Shown: positions 1 through 7,922, numbered from the stretch's first letter. The stretch: DNA of 13,223 nucleotides from Sphingomonadales bacterium (GCA_004292705.1 RDXA01000368.1:1-13223), one strand, 5' to 3'. The notes: generated from the sequence alone by a model not told the origin. Numbers and translations are program-made.

Positions 1-177
1 CTGCTCGACGAAGTCGCCGCCCATCTCGATCCCGTCCGCCGCGCCGAGCTGTTCCGGCGGCTGCGCGAAGGCCGCGCGCAGGTGTGGATGACCGGCACCG
101 AACTCGCCCCCTTCGACGCCATTCGCGGCGAAGCGGCGATCTGGCGGGTGGTGAGCGGGGGTGTAGAGCGGGTCTAG
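1..177 (+). CDS. recF: DNA replication/repair protein RecF, C-terminal fragment (5' end outside window)
   Basis: This is the last 58 codons of an open frame that enters from the left edge and stops at TAG 175-177. RecF is an SMC-like ATPase that binds gapped DNA and helps RecOR load RecA at stalled forks. The fragment opens with LLDEVAAHLD, the Walker B/D-loop segment of RecF (acidic DE pair, then the D-loop His-Leu-Asp). It continues with an Arg-rich helix (RRAELFRRLREG) and then QVWMTGTELAPFD, the typical C-terminal strand and turn of alphaproteobacterial RecF. The Walker A and signature motifs lie outside the window. The gene converges on the tesA-like gene, with 97 bp between the stops filled by an inverted repeat. 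RecF is favoured over other SMC-like ATPases because of the MTGT-x-x-x-F-D tail. Confidence 0.88.
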   Translation: MLDEVAAHLDPVRRAELFRRLREGRAQVWMTGTELAPFDAIRGEAAIWRVVSGGVERV

Positions 178-202
178 CCGGGGCCTAATCCCGCTCAAGA
201 CC

Positions 203-266
203 CCGTTCGCATCGAGCGTAGTCGAGATGCCTGCCCGGGTGTCTCGACTACGCTCGACACGAACGG
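203..266. repeat. 64-bp imperfect inverted repeat between convergent recF and tesA-like genes (REP-like element)
   Basis: The left arm (203-230) and the reverse complement of the right arm (239-266) agree at 24 of 28 positions around an 8-nt loop (231-238). The shared core is TCGAGCGTAGTCGAGA. All four differences are transitions, and on either transcribed strand two of them become G-U wobbles, so a long hairpin forms in RNA from both directions. It occupies most of the 97-bp gap between two convergent stop codons. A role as a bidirectional terminator or 3'-end stabiliser is therefore plausible, although neither side has a strong T-tract. I remember closely similar GTCGAGCGTAGTCGAGA sequences as dispersed intergenic repeats in sphingomonads. 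That identity is from memory and only one copy is present in this window. Confidence 0.75.
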
Positions 267-274
267 CAAGTCAG

Positions 275-1003
275 TTACTCCACCGGCGGCAAGGCCCCCT
301 CAACCTCGCCAAGCGTCGCACCCACCAACCGCTCGATCCCCTCGGCGGTGGGGTGGATGCGGTCGGCTTGGAACAGCTCGGGCTCGCGGTAGATATCCTC
401 CAGCCAGAACGGGATCAGCGCTGCGCCATATTCCTTGGCCAGATCGCGATAGATCGCATCGAACTGAGCCTGATATTCTGGCCCATAATTGGGGGGGCTG
501 CGCATTCCCATCAGCAGCACCGGCACCTTCTGCTCGCGGAGGACAGTCAGCATCTTGCCAAGGTTTGCTTTGGTCTCCTCGGGCGAAAGGCCGCGCAGCA
601 GATCGTTTCCGCCCAGTTCCAGGATGAACAGCGCGGGCTTGGTGTTCTGCGCAGCGAGCGTGAATTCGATGCGTTGCAGCCCTGCCGCGGTGGTATCGCC
701 CGAAACGCCAGCATTGATCACATCGGCGTTCACGCCCTTGGACCGCAGCGCTGCCTCCAGTTTCTCGGGGTAGGCATCCTGCGGATCGACACCGTAACCG
801 GCAAACAGACTGTCCCCGAAGGCGACGATCCGCCGCTCCGGCCCCATGACCGGCACAGCAGGAAGCGCAGGCTTCCCGTCTTCGGCGATTTCGGCGGCGG
901 GTACCGGGTCTTCGGCCGTGTCCCCGCAGGCTGCCAGCATGACCGCCATGGCCAGCAAAGCGGCCCCCGAGACCCCGAAATTCGACCAACCGCGCTTGTG
1001 CAT
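275..1003 (-). CDS. tesA: TesA-type SGNH/GDSL esterase (arylesterase / lysophospholipase L1-like), predicted lipoprotein
   Basis: This 242-aa protein has every SGNH hydrolase block in order: GDSL with nucleophile Ser65, Gly102 in NAGVSGDTT, Asn133 in ELGGND and the Asp214/His217 pair in DRIHPT. The spacing and motifs such as ELGGNDLLRG, PNYG and FDAIYRDLAKEY match E. coli TesA (thioesterase I/protease I/lysophospholipase L1). Unlike the soluble periplasmic E. coli enzyme, the N-terminus is a lipoprotein signal: basic n-region MHKRGW, a hydrophobic stretch and lipobox MLAAC, with Cys26 the expected lipidated residue. A flexible Asp/Glu/Pro-rich linker (about 27-55) precedes the catalytic domain. 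The chosen ATG has AAAGG seven bases upstream. In-frame ATGs at 1018 and 1036 are possible; the latter has AGGTGG before it and would leave only 26 bp to the divergent ABC gene. Divergent linkage with ybbA-ybbP is the same as in E. coli and supports a shared function. The substrate is unknown. Confidence 0.9.
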   Translation of the reverse strand: MHKRGWSNFGVSGAALLAMAVMLAACGDTAEDPVPAAEIAEDGKPALPAVPVMGPERRIVAFGDSLFAGYGVDPQDAYPEKLEAALRSKGVNADVINAGVSGDTTAAGLQRIEFTLAAQNTKPALFILELGGNDLLRGLSPEETKANLGKMLTVLREQKVPVLLMGMRSPPNYGPEYQAQFDAIYRDLAKEYGAALIPFWLEDIYREPELFQADRIHPTAEGIERLVGATLGEVEGALPPVE

Positions 1004-1062
1004 CCGCGAGCCTTTCATACCTGTAGCTTGTTGCATCCCCCCACCTATGCCATCGGAACTCC

Positions 1063-1770
1063 GTGACAAGTCCCCCTCTCGCTATCAGCGCCCGCAACCT
1101 GACCCTGACCCTCGGCAGCAATGCTGCGCCGGTGACGATCCTGCGCGGGATCGATCTCGACATCGCGCGCGGTGAGGTGGTGGCCTTGCTCGGCCCGTCA
1201 GGCTCGGGCAAAAGTTCGCTCATGGCAGTGCTTTCGGGCCTGGAGCGCGCCAGCGGCGGCAGCCTGACTGTGGCGGGGGCGGATTTCGCTGCACTCAACG
1301 AGGACGGTCTGGCCGCAGCGCGCCGGGGGCGGATCGGGATTGTGCTCCAGGCCTTCCACCTCCTGCCGACCATGACTGCGGCAGAAAACGTCGCCACCCC
1401 GATGGAGCTCGCGGCAATGCCGGATGCCGCGCCGCGCGCGCTGGCAGAGCTGGCAGCGGTCGGCCTCGGCCATCGCACCGGGCACTATCCCACTCAGCTT
1501 TCGGGCGGCGAGCAGCAGCGCGTCGCCATCGCTCGGGCCACCGCGCCGCGCCCCGATCTGATCTTCGCCGACGAACCCACCGGCAACCTTGATGCAGCGA
1601 CGGGCGAGGAGATCATCAACCTGCTGTTTGCCCGCCGCGCCGAAACCGGGGCGACGCTGCTGATCATCACCCACGACGCCAGCCTTGCCGCGCGCTGCGA
1701 GCGGGTTCTGACCATGGCCGACGGGGTGATTGTCTCGGACACGCGCCCCCTGCCCCTGGCTGCGGCATGA
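1063..1770 (+). CDS. ybbA: YbbA-like ABC transporter ATP-binding protein
   Basis: This complete 235-aa ABC ATPase belongs to the MacB/LolD/FtsE-like subgroup that partners with FtsX-fold permeases. Visible motifs are Walker A GPSGSGKS (44-51), a Q-loop at VLQAFHLLP (about 94-102), signature LSGGEQQRVAIARA (146-159), Walker B DLIFADEP (165-172), the D-loop GNLDAATG and the H-loop His204 in IITHD. The start is GTG at 1063 with a short GGA upstream. No in-frame ATG is available before the divergent tesA gene. The stop overlaps the permease start (ATGA at 1767-1770), so the two are translationally coupled and form one transporter. LolD- or MacB-type ATPases look similar, but the divergent tesA and the roughly 840-aa partner point to YbbA. 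By analogy it powers YbbP from the cytoplasmic face of the inner membrane. Confidence 0.93.
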   Translation: MTSPPLAISARNLTLTLGSNAAPVTILRGIDLDIARGEVVALLGPSGSGKSSLMAVLSGLERASGGSLTVAGADFAALNEDGLAAARRGRIGIVLQAFHLLPTMTAAENVATPMELAAMPDAAPRALAELAAVGLGHRTGHYPTQLSGGEQQRVAIARATAPRPDLIFADEPTGNLDAATGEEIINLLFARRAETGATLLIITHDASLAARCERVLTMADGVIVSDTRPLPLAAA

Positions 1771-4292
1771 GCCTGCCGCTCAGGACGGCGTGGCGCATTG
1801 CCCGGCGCGATCTCAACGCGCGCTTCCGGGGGCTGCGGCTGCTGCTGGTGTGTATCTTCCTCGGCACCGCTGCACTCGCCGCGATCGGCACATTGACGAG
1901 CGCCATCGAACGCGAACTCGCGTCCAGCGGGCAGGAACTGCTCGGCGGCGATCTCGAAGTCGAGGTGTGGCAACGGGACCTGCGCCCAGACGAACGCACG
2001 GCGCTTGCCGAATATGGCACGATCTCCAGCGGCTACCGGATGCAGGCGATGGCGAGCACGCCCGAGGCGGCTGCGCCCATCGAGCTCAAAGCGGTGGACG
2101 CCAAGTGGCCGATGTTCGGCATGCTCACGCTGACCGATGGCCGCAAGGTCGGCGCGCCTTCCGGCAATGACGCATGGATCGCGCAGACTGCGCTGGAACG
2201 GCTCGGCATCAGGACTGGTGACAGCTTCAAGGTGGGCTCCATCACCCTGCGCGCAGCAGGCGTGATCAAGGACGAGCCGGATCGCCTCTCCGAAGGCTTC
2301 CAGCTGGGCCCGACGATCATTGTCGCTGAGGGCGTGCCCGCTGCGGCCGGGCTGCTGCAACCGGGGGCGCTCTACCAGAGCAAGCACCGCATCGCCTTTG
2401 CCAACCCCGCGCGTGATCCCGAGGCGGTCGAGGAGACTCTGACCAAGCAATTCCCCACCGCTGGCTTCGACATCCGCACCCGCGACCGTGCCTCTCCCGG
2501 GGCGGATCGTTTCGTCCGGCAGATGAGCGATTTTCTGACGCTTGTGGGCCTCGCAGCGCTGGTGATTGCCGGGATCGGGATAGCGGGCGGCGTATCGTCC
2601 TATCTCGACCAGCGCCGCTCCAGCATTGCGACTTTGAAGGTACTGGGGGCGACGTCGGGCGACATCGTGCGCATCTATGCCATGCAGATCGGCGTCGCGG
2701 CGCTGGCAGGCAGTGTGGCAGGCCTTGCGGCAGGCGTGCTGGTGACGCCGCTGCTCGCCAGCGCGCTGCAAGGCTTGCTCCCGGTGGAAAGCGGATTCCT
2801 CATTGCCCCGCCTGCCCTGCTGCTGGCAGCAAGCTATGGCCTGCTGGTGGCCTTTGCCTTTGCCGCTGCGCCGTTGCTACGGGCGCGGACCTTTCCTGCG
2901 ATGGCGCTGATGCGGTCGGGCATCGTGCCGCTGGCGCGCGACAAGCGGGCGCTGCTGGCAACCGGCCTCGGCCTTGCCGCGATTTGTGCGCTGGCACTGA
3001 TGACCACTGCGCAACCCATGCTTTCGGGCGGCTTCCTGCTTGGCGCGGGCGGTGCGTTGGTGCTGCTTGCGGGGCTTGGTTGGGCCATTCAGGCCCTTGC
3101 CCGCCGCCTGCCGCGCCCGGCCAACCCGCTCCTCCGTAGCGCGCTGGCCAATATTCACCGACCGGGAGCGCCGACAGGGGCCCTGGTAACGGCGCTCGGT
3201 TTCGGCCTTGCCGCCTTCGTGCTGCTTGCCGCCGTGCAGAGCGCGATTGATGGCAATATCCAGAGCCGCGTGCCGCAAGAGGCCCCTGATTACTTCGTGC
3301 TCGACGTGCCGGTGGCCAAGGAGCCGCGCTTTTTCGCGCTGATCCAGCAGGATTTTCCCAAGGCAGGCATCCGCACCGTGCCCACGATGCGCGGCGCTGT
3401 GCTGGCCTATGGGCCGAAGGACAAGATGGTCCGCGTTGCCGATCTCAAGGAGATCCCAGACGGTGCCTGGGCGCTGCGAGGCGAACGCGGGCTGACCTAT
3501 GCTGACACCCTGCCGCAGGGCAACCGGGTGGTCGATGGCCAGTGGTGGAGCCCGTTCCACAAGGGCGAGCCGCTGGTCTCGGTCGATGCCGAATTCGCAA
3601 AGGCGGTGGGTCTGAAGGTCGGCGACTATCTCACCATCGGTATCCTCGGCGTGGAGCGCACCGCTCGGGTCGCGAACCTGCGAGAGATCGACTGGGAGAG
3701 CATGGGGTTCAACTTCGCGCTGGTGTTCAGCCGCAACGCGATTGCCGATGCACCGCACAACCTGTCGGCCACCATCGACCTGCCCGATGGCGCGGACACC
3801 GCCGCGCGCGGACGGTTGCTGCGGGCGCTGGTGAAGGAAATGCCGTCAAGTTCGGTGATCGAGGTGGGCGGCATTCTGGTCGAGGCGCGCAAGCTGCTCC
3901 AGCAGGTGAGCCTTGCCACGCTGGCGGCAGCGGCGGTGACGGTGCTGGCGGGCCTCGCCGTGCTGATGGGCGCGATTGCGGCGGCGCGGCAAGCGCGCAC
4001 CTATGACACGGTCATGCTGCGGGTGCTGGGCGCGAGCCGGCGGCAGATTCTGCTGCTGCAACTGGCGGAATACGGCCTGCTCGCTGGCGTGCTGGCGCTG
4101 GTTGCGCTGGCGCTGGGCGGCGGCCTCGCCTGGGTGGTGATCACCCAGCTGTTCGAATTCGACTGGCTGCCCGATTGGGGCGAGGTGCTGGGCGTGCTCG
4201 GCCTTGGCGTGGCACTGGTGCTGGGCTTTGCATTGGCGGGCTCGCTGCCGTTACTTGGTGCGAAACCGGCGCGCGCGCTCAGGGAGCTTTAG
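1767..4292 (+). CDS. ybbP: YbbP-like ABC transporter permease, two FtsX domains
   Basis: This is an 841-aa inner-membrane permease, about the length of E. coli YbbP (roughly 800 aa). One N-terminal helix (about 25-45) is followed by a periplasmic domain. The first FtsX block (about 252-375) contains the cytoplasmic coupling motif SSIATLKVLGATSGDIV. Central membrane helices run from about 395 to 495. A second large periplasmic domain (about 500-710) is followed by the C-terminal FtsX block (about 715-841) with the matching motif TYDTVMLRVLGASRRQIL. Two KVLGA/RVLGA coupling helices show an internal duplication of the FtsX unit, so one polypeptide may serve as the full permease with a YbbA dimer. 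Translation probably depends on coupling to ybbA through the 4-bp overlap, since no strong Shine-Dalgarno is seen. The stop is TAG 4290-4292, convergent with the next gene only 17 bp away. Confidence 0.92.
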   Translation: MSLPLRTAWRIARRDLNARFRGLRLLLVCIFLGTAALAAIGTLTSAIERELASSGQELLGGDLEVEVWQRDLRPDERTALAEYGTISSGYRMQAMASTPEAAAPIELKAVDAKWPMFGMLTLTDGRKVGAPSGNDAWIAQTALERLGIRTGDSFKVGSITLRAAGVIKDEPDRLSEGFQLGPTIIVAEGVPAAAGLLQPGALYQSKHRIAFANPARDPEAVEETLTKQFPTAGFDIRTRDRASPGADRFVRQMSDFLTLVGLAALVIAGIGIAGGVSSYLDQRRSSIATLKVLGATSGDIVRIYAMQIGVAALAGSVAGLAAGVLVTPLLASALQGLLPVESGFLIAPPALLLAASYGLLVAFAFAAAPLLRARTFPAMALMRSGIVPLARDKRALLATGLGLAAICALALMTTAQPMLSGGFLLGAGGALVLLAGLGWAIQALARRLPRPANPLLRSALANIHRPGAPTGALVTALGFGLAAFVLLAAVQSAIDGNIQSRVPQEAPDYFVLDVPVAKEPRFFALIQQDFPKAGIRTVPTMRGAVLAYGPKDKMVRVADLKEIPDGAWALRGERGLTYADTLPQGNRVVDGQWWSPFHKGEPLVSVDAEFAKAVGLKVGDYLTIGILGVERTARVANLREIDWESMGFNFALVFSRNAIADAPHNLSATIDLPDGADTAARGRLLRALVKEMPSSSVIEVGGILVEARKLLQQVSLATLAAAAVTVLAGLAVLMGAIAAARQARTYDTVMLRVLGASRRQILLLQLAEYGLLAGVLALVALALGGGLAWVVITQLFEFDWLPDWGEVLGVLGLGVALVLGFALAGSLPLLGAKPARALREL

Positions 4293-4304
4293 CGCCCGGG
4301 CGCT
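4291..4304. repeat. 14-bp perfect GC-rich palindrome between convergent stops
   Basis: AGCGCCCGGGCGCT reads identically on both strands and overlaps the ybbP stop codon. It covers most of the 17-bp gap before the convergent membrane-protein gene. A hairpin would have only about a 5-bp stem around a 4-nt loop and no T-run on either side, so an intrinsic terminator function is doubtful. Confidence 0.4.
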
Positions 4305-4309
4305 GGTCC

Positions 4310-5182
4310 TCAGGCAAACACCTCTTCCAGCTTCTCCGCGCCGCCGCCGGTCACTTCGGAATGGAGCGCCGCAGTGAAGGCTGCGGCGAACATGATGTAG
4401 ACGATCATCAGCGGGATGAAGAGCAGAATGCCGAGGAGGATGAGGCCCGCGCCGGCGGCCGGCCAGTCCTGCCCGGTAAAAACCGCTCCGAAAATCAGGA
4501 AAAACGGCACGCCAAGGATCATCAGCGAGATCGCGCCGAAGACGAGCAGCGCCAGCAGGATTCGCATCACCTTGCCGCGTGTCACCGCCCAGCTGCGCCG
4601 TACCGCTGCGAGCGGATTGAACACCTGATCGACCGCCACGACCGGGATCAGCACGACAAAGCGGCAGCCGAGATAGACCATCACCGGCGCAAGCAGCACG
4701 GCCAGCGAGCCCCCGAGCAGCGAACCGGCCGCAGCGCTCCCGAGGCTCGCCATGCCTACGATCCCGGCCATCGCCGTGACCAAGGTGAAATAGCCGAGCA
4801 TCAGCAGCAGCGCGATGCCGAAGAACGGCAAGGCGCTCTTGAACCCGCGACTGACTGCCGCACCGAAGGCGGGCTCCTCAAGCGGCGAGGCCATCGTCAC
4901 CATGGCCGCCTGCTGCGCCAGCACAACCACCAGATAGGCACCGTAAAACAACGCCATGAAGATGATCAGCCCAATGCTCATGCCGGTGATCGCCGCAGGA
5001 TCCGCAAGCCCCGTATCAAGACTGGCGATGCCCGCAGCACCCATCACCAGCGTGCCGATGCCGAGCACGATTGAGGCGGCGATCTGGATCGCGAAAAACA
5101 CAGCCCACACCCCGACCAGCTGCCAAAACCGCTGACGGAGCATGGCAAAGCTGGTCGAAAATACGCGTCCGATATCGATCAT
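4310..5182 (-). CDS. Hypothetical polytopic membrane protein (glycerophosphodiester-phosphodiesterase membrane-domain-like / DUF family)
   Basis: This 290-aa protein is almost entirely hydrophobic, with about six membrane segments (near residues 20-48, 65-95, 115-145, 150-185, 210-240 and 250-275) and short loops. It starts at ATG 5180-5182 behind GGGAG at good spacing. It lacks a signal peptide and any catalytic motif I recognise. The segment AVRRSWAVTRGKVMRILLALL (about 198-218) resembles the conserved R-S-W-x-x-T-x-G amphipathic motif of bacterial proteins annotated as the membrane domain of glycerophosphoryl diester phosphodiesterase and of YciC-like proteins. The assignment is only to that loose group, and no enzymatic domain is fused. 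It converges on ybbP and lies downstream of the TonB-dependent receptor gene, separated from it by an intrinsic terminator. It is therefore probably transcribed on its own. Function unknown. Confidence 0.8.
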   Translation of the reverse strand: MIDIGRVFSTSFAMLRQRFWQLVGVWAVFFAIQIAASIVLGIGTLVMGAAGIASLDTGLADPAAITGMSIGLIIFMALFYGAYLVVVLAQQAAMVTMASPLEEPAFGAAVSRGFKSALPFFGIALLLMLGYFTLVTAMAGIVGMASLGSAAAGSLLGGSLAVLLAPVMVYLGCRFVVLIPVVAVDQVFNPLAAVRRSWAVTRGKVMRILLALLVFGAISLMILGVPFFLIFGAVFTGQDWPAAGAGLILLGILLFIPLMIVYIMFAAAFTAALHSEVTGGGAEKLEEVFA

Positions 5183-5252
5183 CTGCGCTCCCTGCGGTCA
5201 TCCCCTTGCCGCGCGCACGAGAATGCACAGACCAAGCTCTTGGGGCAAACAC

Positions 5253-5283
5253 AAAAAAGCCCCGCACCAACGGGTGCGAGGCT
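5253..5283 (-). terminator. Rho-independent terminator of the TonB-dependent receptor gene
   Basis: Read on the - strand, the arms AGCCTCGCACC and GGTGCGGGGCT pair over 11 bp with one G-U, around the loop CGTT. They are followed directly by a run of six T (A-run 5253-5258 on the + strand; the stem's outer T-A pair shares one base with it). It starts 27 bp after the receptor stop codon and isolates that gene from the membrane-protein gene downstream. Confidence 0.93.
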
Positions 5284-5309
5284 CCTTTGTGAAACGGTGA
5301 TAGCCGCAA

Positions 5310-7922
5310 TCAGAAGCGGTAACGCACCACGCCGCCATAGGTGCGCGGCGGGCTCGGATAGCCCGAAACCGTGCCGGACTGCGCCACACCATCGAAGTTG
5401 GTGAGGATGTATCGGTCATTGAGCAGGTTACGCGCGAAGGCACCGATTTCCAGCCCGTTGCTGAGTGCCAGCGTCATCGACGCGTTCACCAGATTGACCT
5501 CGCGGTCAAAGATCCGGGTGTTGCCCAGCGCGCGGTTGAAGGTCGGCAAGCCATTGTTGATCGGCGTGTTGCTTTCATGGCTGTAATCGACGCGGGTGAT
5601 AAGCCGTGTACCGGCATCGCTCAGCTCGAGCGTATGGGTTGCCGAGGTGCGCAGGTTCCACTCGGGGATGCCGCCCACCCGTGCACCCGACAGGTTGCCG
5701 AGCACCGAACCGGGGAAGCTGTCGAACACCGGATCGAGGTAGGTTGCCGCGAAGGTGAAGACCAGATTGTCACTCGGCGAGATGGTGCTGTCGAATTCGA
5801 AGCCCTTCACCGACTGCTGACCCGCATTTTGCAGCGCAAAGCCAAGGCCCGTGAAGGCAAAGCTCTGGAAGCCCTCGATGGTCTGGTCGAACAGCGCGAG
5901 GTTGAAGCCGAAGCCATCCCACTGCGCCTTCATGCCGATTTCATAGACCTCGGCGTTCTCCGGCCCCGCAAAGCGCGTTCCGGTGCTCAGGTTCGGCGTG
6001 GCGAGGCCGGCATTGATGATCGCAGACGCCGGCGCACCGAAGGTCGAACCGCGCGGACCGGGGGTGTAATCGGTCAGCAGCGGGCGGCTGTCACGCGAGA
6101 GGTTGATCGAGCTCGCCTTGAAACCCGTCGCATAGCTCGCATAGACATTGACCTCGTTCGAGATCTGATAGGCGACGCGCAGCAGGTAGGTGAACTTGTC
6201 GTCGCGGGTGCGGCCCGGCTCGACCGCGTTCGGCACCACCGGGAACGGCGGCTGGAACTGCAGAGCCGCAAGGCCGAGCAGCGGGTTGACCGCCGGATTC
6301 TGCGCGGCCGCAAGCAGCGCAGCCTGATTGGCCGCCGGAAGCGCCTGGAACTGCGTCCGGTTGCGCACCGCGCCGCCGGTAGCCCCGGTGATGAAGGCAT
6401 CGACCAGATTGATGTTCGCAAGGGGATCAAGCGCGCGGAAATCAACCGCGAAGTCCTTCTTGTCATCGGTGTAGTTGAAGCCGCCGGTGAAGACGAGGCC
6501 GTCAATCGGCTCGAAGTCCACGGTGCCGAACACCGACCACGAGGTGTTGTCCACCGCAAAGCGCTCCTGCGACAGGAAGCTTCCGCCGAAGATCGAGCCG
6601 AGCGGCAGGCCGAGGCCCGCTTCGGCGCCGCGCAGCCCGGCATTGCCGGCCGCGATCAGTGCTGCGGGCGGGGTGCCCGGAGGCGCGGAGCCAGCGGCGA
6701 CCTGGATCGCGGCGAAGTTGCGGAAATCGCGGCCCACAGTCAGCGAGCTGTCCTGCCTGATCGATTCGTCGAAGTAATAGCCGCCGAGCAGGAAGTTGAT
6801 CGGCCCGTCGAAGTCCGATGCAAGACGCAGTTCCTGCGTGAAGGTATCAACACCCTGATCGCGCGTTTCAACCGTGAGGTCGGCGCTGGTGAAATCAACG
6901 TCCTGCGAGAAGGCGTTGCGCAGTTCGCGATAGGCCGTGATCGAGGTCAGGGTCAGGTTGCCGAAGCTCCAGTCGAGCTGGCCCGAAAACCCGTAGTTTT
7001 CATTGGTGTTGACCGGCACGACATTGAGGAAGTTGTTGTCGCTGAAGAAATCGGTCGGGAACTGGCCGCCCACGCCGCCAATGGCAAACCGGGTAATGCC
7101 GCCGACGACAAGGTTGCTGGTCTGGCAGCACACTTCGTCGATCTTGCCGTAATCGGCGATCAGGCGAATCTTCACGTCGGCCGAGGGCTCAATGAGCAAC
7201 TGCCCGCGCGCCGACCAGCGGTTGCGGTCGTTGATCTCGGCATTGTTGAGATTGACGATCCGGCCAAAACCGTCGCGCTGCTGATAGGTGCCGTCGATCG
7301 ACCAGGCGATGTTCTCGCTGATCGGGCCAGTCACTTCGCCGCGCAGGAACACCTGATTGAAGTTACCGTAAACCGCTTCGACCTGACCGCCGAATTCGTA
7401 TTGCGGTTCCTTGGTCACGACCGAGATAACGCCAGCCGACGCGTTCTTGCCGAACAGTGTCGATTGCGGGCCGTTCAGCACTTCGACGCGCTGGATCATG
7501 TTGAGGTCGGACAGAGCCGAGGCCGAGCGCGAACGGAACACGCCGTCGATGAACACGCCGACCGAAGGCTCGATCCCGAAGTTGTTGTCACCATTGCCGA
7601 AACCGCGAATGATGAAGGTCGTCGCCGACGAGGTCTGAAGCTGGCTGACGCGCAGCGAAGGAACCACAGTCTGGAGATCGAGCACGTCGCGGATTTGTGC
7701 GCGCTCGATGGTTTCACCGCTGGTCACCGAGACCGAGATCGGGGTTTCCTGCAAGGTCTGTTCCCGCTTCGAGGCGGTGACGATAATGACATTGCTGGCC
7801 TCAGGCGCCTCAGGCTCGTCCTGTGCCAGCGCGACACCCGGTGTGGCCAAAGCAAAAGTTGCAGCACCTGCAAGCAGGGTGAATCGAAATGCGCCGGCAG
7901 TGCCGGTGAAGGTCGAACGCAT
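5310..7922 (-). CDS. TonB-dependent outer-membrane receptor
   Basis: This 870-aa protein uses ATG 7920-7922, preceded by the strong ribosome site GGAGAGGAG six bases upstream; a longer frame to 8090 lacks these signals. A Sec signal peptide (1-33, cleavage likely after ALA before QDEPEA) leads to a TonB-box-like NVIIVTAS (44-51). Next come the plug domain (about 53-165: QETPISVSV, RGFGNGDNNFGIEPSVGVFIDGVF, VEVLNGPQSTLFGKNASAGVISVVT) and a beta-barrel ending in the aromatic terminus GGVVRYRF. The barrel includes a vicinal pair Cys265-Cys266 and long Ala/Pro/Gly-rich loops typical of sphingomonad receptors. Such receptors import scarce nutrients such as siderophores, cofactors, glycans or aromatics, using TonB-ExbBD energy. 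No transporter, regulator or catabolic gene sits beside it, so the substrate cannot be inferred. A terminator follows and a structured leader precedes. Confidence 0.96.
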   Translation of the reverse strand: MRSTFTGTAGAFRFTLLAGAATFALATPGVALAQDEPEAPEASNVIIVTASKREQTLQETPISVSVTSGETIERAQIRDVLDLQTVVPSLRVSQLQTSSATTFIIRGFGNGDNNFGIEPSVGVFIDGVFRSRSASALSDLNMIQRVEVLNGPQSTLFGKNASAGVISVVTKEPQYEFGGQVEAVYGNFNQVFLRGEVTGPISENIAWSIDGTYQQRDGFGRIVNLNNAEINDRNRWSARGQLLIEPSADVKIRLIADYGKIDEVCCQTSNLVVGGITRFAIGGVGGQFPTDFFSDNNFLNVVPVNTNENYGFSGQLDWSFGNLTLTSITAYRELRNAFSQDVDFTSADLTVETRDQGVDTFTQELRLASDFDGPINFLLGGYYFDESIRQDSSLTVGRDFRNFAAIQVAAGSAPPGTPPAALIAAGNAGLRGAEAGLGLPLGSIFGGSFLSQERFAVDNTSWSVFGTVDFEPIDGLVFTGGFNYTDDKKDFAVDFRALDPLANINLVDAFITGATGGAVRNRTQFQALPAANQAALLAAAQNPAVNPLLGLAALQFQPPFPVVPNAVEPGRTRDDKFTYLLRVAYQISNEVNVYASYATGFKASSINLSRDSRPLLTDYTPGPRGSTFGAPASAIINAGLATPNLSTGTRFAGPENAEVYEIGMKAQWDGFGFNLALFDQTIEGFQSFAFTGLGFALQNAGQQSVKGFEFDSTISPSDNLVFTFAATYLDPVFDSFPGSVLGNLSGARVGGIPEWNLRTSATHTLELSDAGTRLITRVDYSHESNTPINNGLPTFNRALGNTRIFDREVNLVNASMTLALSNGLEIGAFARNLLNDRYILTNFDGVAQSGTVSGYPSPPRTYGGVVRYRF

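Noticed and set aside
4291..4304. Palindrome as a bidirectional intrinsic terminator
   Set aside because: The stem would be only about 5 bp after allowing a loop, with no T-tract on either side. It is kept only as a sequence palindrome.
4175..5074. 299-codon frame on the + strand overlapping the ybbP end and the membrane-protein gene
   Set aside because: It has no ribosome site, and its His/Arg/Gln/Asp-rich composition is typical of the complement of a membrane-protein gene.
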